Of a stretch of 33,711 nucleotides of DNA, positions 29,981 to 33,711 are shown piece by piece. The notes under the pieces were generated by a model. It was given only the letters and a program-made list of their open reading frames with translations. It did no database searches and was not told the DNA's origin. This DNA comes from Bigelowiella natans CCMP2755 (lineage: Eukaryota; Cercozoa; Chlorarachniophyceae): assembly GCA_000320545.1 (NCBI GenBank), contig ADNK01000960.1:1-33711 (forward strand), written 5' to 3'. The translations under genes and the position numbers were made by a program. Numbering within the stretch: position 1 is the stretch's first letter; every line of letters starts with the position of its first letter.

Positions 29981-32133
29981 TCAGTAATACAAACTGGCAT
30001 CACGCGTTGGAGAACCTTAATATCTGGGAGGTCTTTGGTCACCGCGATCACAAGGGCGAAGAGCGTCATAAATCGGGCCACGAACGAAACCGCTGGGGAC
30101 CAACTGCAATGATGAAAATGAGGAGGACACACATGTCAGGGTGACCCACCCTCTAAACGTTAACTGTTTGCTCACGACATAATACAGCGCCCAACGCAAT
30201 GCAGGTTAGGGTCACTAACAGAAAGTCCAATCCGAGAGCTTCACGGGTGGCGTAGTAGACCCCAAAATTGAGAAGAAATCCCCGGACCTATATATTGTGA
30301 AAGATACGTGTATAAGAACAAAGCTTATCGTTCAATAAGGAAAAGGAGATCGAGCAATTTTCGAAGTGTGATGGAAAGGGAAGATACCGTCGCGATTATA
30401 GCACCGGCAGCGATTGCATTTCGTTTCAGGAAAAATGGGGGTATCTGAAGGAAGAATATGAAGACAATAGACAATAGCAAAACATCCGAGGGTGAATTAT
30501 AGCGCAATGACACGTTTATGCGATGAATGAGCTGTGCCTCGAAAGTAAAATTGTTAGCTAAAATTAGGCAGCAGCACCGAGTATATGGTCCCGATAAACA
30601 AGCCGAAGGAATATCTGAACAAACAGCACTGTATCTCAACGCTATGAGCATTATGGGTCCAAACGTAGTAAGTAGAGCTGATTCAACCTTCTTCGGTAGC
30701 AATTCGAAATGCTAATGAAACTAGCATGCAATGGCAACTACTACTACGATCGACTTTACAGGGAGAAAATGAGGGTCCCAAATTTTGCGAAGCAAAGACC
30801 GAGCCCCGCCAGAGCGCTTCCAAGCACAAGTACCCAAGCTAATCGCTTTGAGATTTCGCCTGGTTGCACATTAACAAAGAGCAGCACCGAGAGGGGGAGA
30901 GGGAGAAGGGGGGGGGAGAGAGAGAGAAAGAGAGAGAGTGAGAGATCTATTATGCTTTTACGTGGTATATCACTGAAATGAGCGACATGTATAGCCGTGA
31001 ATGATCGATTACGAACCGGCTGCAATGGGAAGGAACGGCTTGTTGACTTTATCGATGTCCTTGTCAAAAATTTGATTGATACCTTATTACAAGAAACATA
31101 TATTTCGTCGTGAGATTATTACCAGAAACGTGGAAAGGAAGAATTCGATGTGGATCGGGATACTGCATGATTTCAATACGTTTAAGAGTAAATAATACCA
31201 ACGATGTAGACATTGCCAAGAAGCAAGGTGAGCAGTCCCAGAGCAGCACGGGGTATCAGCTGAGAAAGTATCATCTTCACGATCATCGAAATGCGATCTT
31301 ATTGAACCTGTCTACATGAGCATCGATAGCAAAATTTGATGATGCGGGCACTTGTCTTCTATCTAAATCCTGCTTCTCCCCTGCAGCACAAAACCATTTG
31401 AAATGGTACCTCGAGATTGATGGCATCTGGTGATCTGAGCTCGAGAAGAACCTAACAAAGGGTAGATTGACGGTTAGCTATTTATACCTCCACGAGCATG
31501 TTGTCAAGGATGGGGCTGATAATACCCTGGCCACGCCAGCAAATGAGGCGAGTACCGTCCCCCGAATTGTGTGCGGTCTGATCGATAACATGTCGGTCGG
31601 CTGTTCAAGAAGTGGTGCGGTATGGGAATGTATTCAGAGATTTTGTTGGTTTGCTTGACCTCGTAAATTTATACACTGATCTGAGGAGCCCCTTTCCCGT
31701 GGATGTATCCTACATTATGGTTGTTAATGCAAGCATTAGAAACATCGGTTCGTCGCAGATAGGAGCGGCTCTAATTACGAATTGCTGTACCTCTACCCCC
31801 CCCAAGGATGCGTCGCTCCTCCCCACCAAGTTTTCACGCCGAAGAGTCAACGATCGGTCATTGAATGAACGCAAGCTTGGTTTCGAAATGTCCGCCCTGT
31901 CGTTCAACAAAAGGCACACAAATTTCAACAAAGTTTGCACGAAATCACGACTCCTCTCCTCCTCCACGTTACCAGGTGCTAGGACATCGTTTTTGCATGC
32001 ACAGGCGCGATGTTGTTCGAGATAGCGCGGACATAGCCGCTGATTTAGACGCCGCAGGCACGGAGAGCAACGCGGTGAGAAGTAGAAATGCCCCCCTGGC
32101 AGCGGGGTTTCTTCTTCCAGGGCCACGTGTCAT
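29203..32133 (-). CDS. plastid homogentisate prenyltransferase (HST-like, UbiA family), with a one-base frameshift
   Basis: Sixteen exons (high to low): 32133-31973, 31896-31827, 31709-31660, 31577-31526, 31451-31410, 31274-31199, 31082-31017, 30859-30760, 30614-30578, 30444-30388, 30287-30196, 30103-30016, 29868-29815, 29746-29675, 29566-29468, 29272-29203. About 394 residues. A signal peptide ([15 protein letters not shown]) and a Ser/Arg/Thr-rich transit segment precede the enzyme. Known family motifs: [22 protein letters not shown], the first Asp-rich prenyl-diphosphate site (Asn153, Asp157, Asp161); KDLPDIKGD, the second (Asp292, Asp295, Asp299); and the conserved end [16 protein letters not shown]. 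The enzyme joins homogentisate to a long prenyl diphosphate with decarboxylation, in plastoquinone synthesis; the first motif looks more like solanesyl- than phytyltransferases. Exon 15 changes frame at a C6 run (29534-29539): [10 protein letters not shown] lies in one frame and [13 protein letters not shown] in the next. It is a sequencing error or a recent lesion. Confidence 0.93.
29361..29389. repeat. (AT)n microsatellite in prenyltransferase intron
   Basis: In the intron 29273-29467, followed by a short (GT)n run to about 29418. Confidence 0.95.
29876..29916. repeat. (TAG)n trinucleotide repeat in prenyltransferase intron
   Basis: Imperfect TAG repeat immediately upstream (on the coding strand) of the 3' splice site at 29869; the coding strand reads (CTA)n. 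Confidence 0.85.
29947..29977. repeat. (CT)n microsatellite in prenyltransferase intron
   Basis: In the intron 29869-30015; the coding strand reads (GA)n, so here it cannot serve as a pyrimidine tract. Confidence 0.95.
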
Positions 32134-32534
32134 CGTCGTCTTCTACAATGACTGCCTGTCGTCGTAGGATAGGGTATTGGATCTAGAGTTGCTCATTTCC
32201 AGTAACGCTGTCAATTTCGAAATTGCGACATCAAATTTATCGAAAATCTGATCGAAAATTACCTACATTTTCGCTCGACCCTACGTGTGGCTGCTGGCCG
32301 GCAGGTGCTGAAAACCGGGATCGCGACTGGGATTTGGGATTGCGGATCGCCCTTTGTCGCAGCTGCATCTGGGGGGCCATTGGCAACGATGTTGGTGGTT
32401 TCGTTGTCGCAGTTGCAATTAGCAGGTCGTTCAGTAGGAAAAACAAAGGTGTTCGGAAGTGATCGCTATCCCCACTACGTCATGCAGGTCCTGCTCGGTG
32501 CTTGACGGCTGCCGCGGGACTAGGGCCGCTCCTG
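32134..32534. promoter_or_regulatory. head-to-head intergenic region (prenyltransferase / membrane protein)
   Basis: 401 bp between divergent start codons, the shortest such gap in the window. 32202-32266 carries the word TCGAAAAT or close variants more than once (CGAAATTG, TCGAAAATCTG, TCGAAAATTAC), which could be a shared binding site. That is only a suggestion. Confidence 0.45.
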
Positions 32535-33711
32535 ATGGCTAGCAAATGCATTGCCCTCACCGTCGGCATCGCCCTCGCCGTTATCACATGCGTCAGCATT
32601 GATGGAATGAGGAAAGGGGTGAAGAAGCCCCTCAACTCCTTTGGAGGGAGAGGAGACATCATCACAGACCCATTTCTAAATGTAATGATTATAGTATCTC
32701 TGTGTTATGTGCACACCATCGCCATTCACTCCAGCGCCACTAGCTTCCTCATGTTCGCACGGGTCGGGCAGGAGACAGAGACATTGAGAGATATAGATAG
32801 AATGGCCTGAACGAGCTACAAAGCTCCTTTTTGACCACCATACGCTAATACCACCGCAGAGAACGTCACGCGTCCAAGAAAATTTCGTCATCTTCGACAC
32901 CACCAGCAATGAAAATGATGAAGACGAAGTGGAAGTTGATCGAAAGGGCCACCATCCTGCAAATCCTGATGCTACTAGCAGAACCGGGGACGAATGCGAC
33001 ACATGGTGAGAAGAAGCCAGTGGCAACATAGAAGACATCTTAGTGGGTTATTGTCACGTGTAAAATGGCTCTCTCCCCCTCCCCCTACCCCTCATCTTCC
33101 CCCATATGATATCCATCTGCATTGTCTGTGTATGGAACAAAACGCTCCTCTGGATGAGTCTCTGTTGTTCTCAGGAATTGCACATGCCAAGGAGCTTCGG
33201 ACCTGTATAGAATCAGCCATCGTCTCAAGTAAGTGTTATGAAGAAGAGGGAGAGAGACCGTGTCGTCTGTCGTGTCTCTGATTGAACTTTTATCGTTCTA
33301 TTGACGACTCAGGTCATTCGCCAAATCTCCTGCGAACGTGCGCCAATGGTGGCATCGCCACAAATGTGCGTGAGTAGTAGTAACACTATCAGCAGCAGTA
33401 GCAGTAGGCATCAAACCATCTACATAGTGTAGTAGCACTTCACAGCAAACACACTGCATCTTGAATGGATTGGTAGCGGTAGAAAAGGAAGAGGACGAAG
33501 AAGAAGAAGAAGAAGAAGAAGAAGAAGAAGAAGAAGAACAACATCAGCTCTAGAATCATCAATGTTGTGTTGTTAATATTGCGACGTAGCTAAAGTAGTA
33601 AATAGCAGCAACGTTATACTGCAGCATGAGATTCAACGTTTGAAACACCAATCAGGCAACACGAACCCACCGCCCATTCTGAAGAGGCCAGCGGAAAATG
33701 ACCACGGTGGT
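32535..33711 (+). CDS. membrane-anchored Cys-containing protein, partial at window end
   Basis: Exons 32535-32681, 32860-33005, 33175-33228 and 33313 to about 33365, with a possible further exon from 33656 to the window edge; phases agree through exon 4. The first 20 residues (MASKCIALTVGIALAVITCV) form a signal peptide or signal anchor. A basic then acidic hydrophilic region follows (NENDEDEVEVD). The lumenal or extracellular part contains CDTWNCTCQGASDLYRISHR and VRQWWHRHKC, a compact Cys/Trp-rich motif. Orientation and composition would suit a secretory-pathway enzyme or surface protein, but I do not recognise the family. The exon 4 donor has two choices (33365 or 33369); the first leads into an open frame reading PPPILKRPAEN to the window end. 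The C-terminus lies outside the window. Confidence 0.6.
33497..33538. repeat. (GAA)n trinucleotide repeat
   Basis: About 14 GAA units in the putative last intron of the partial gene at the right edge. Confidence 0.95.

Noticed and set aside
1-33711. CRISPR arrays, bacterial operons, tRNA or rRNA genes
   Set aside because: No regularly spaced direct repeats, no ribosome-binding-site gene clusters, and no cloverleaf or rRNA signatures were seen. The intron structure excludes a prokaryotic source.

Overview
This is nuclear DNA of a eukaryote. Almost every protein can be followed only across many short exons joined by GT-AG introns, mostly 50-330 bp. I rebuilt exon structures by requiring splice signals, an open reading frame and matching intron phase at every junction. 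Two products, plastid-type ribosomal protein L9 and a homogentisate prenyltransferase, start with a hydrophobic signal peptide followed by an Arg/Ser/Thr-rich stretch. That is the two-part presequence used for plastids of secondary origin, so the source is most likely a microalga with a complex plastid. Neither predicted signal-peptide cleavage region shows the Phe common in diatom and cryptophyte presequences, which leans towards a chlorarachniophyte-like alga. A PIH1-domain protein fits an organism that builds flagella.

Layout, left to right. 1-1679: repeat-rich non-coding DNA. 1680-8478 (-): a 17-exon secreted HYR-domain mosaic protein of about 1207 residues. 9787-11643 (+): a 12-exon protein with a proline-rich N-terminus that I do not recognise. 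11644-13166: non-coding, with a 419-bp MITE-like element. 13167-15547 (-): a PIH1 plus CS domain protein. 16325-20472 (+): complete importin beta-1 in 19 exons, about 886 residues. 20885-23573: a dispersed-repeat copy joined to a decayed LINE on the minus strand. 24088-24805 (-): plastid bL9. 25331-28205 (+): a 15-exon protein with an acidic/lysine-rich N-terminus and repeated F-x-P motifs. 28206-29202: repeats and hairpins. 29203-32133 (-): plastid homogentisate prenyltransferase in 16 exons, with an apparent one-base frameshift in a C6 run. 32535-33711 (+): a membrane-anchored protein cut by the window edge.

The nine genes alternate strictly in strand, giving four head-to-head pairs with start-to-start gaps of about 1.3, 0.8, 0.5 and 0.4 kb. 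The tail-to-tail gaps are as large or larger (1.5, 3.6 and 1.0 kb) and hold all the mobile or dispersed elements I could recognise. Three genes carry a perfect short hairpin within about 35 nt after the stop codon. By function the window mixes housekeeping (nuclear import, plastid translation), plastoquinone synthesis, likely flagellar assembly and a large secreted protein. They do not form one pathway.
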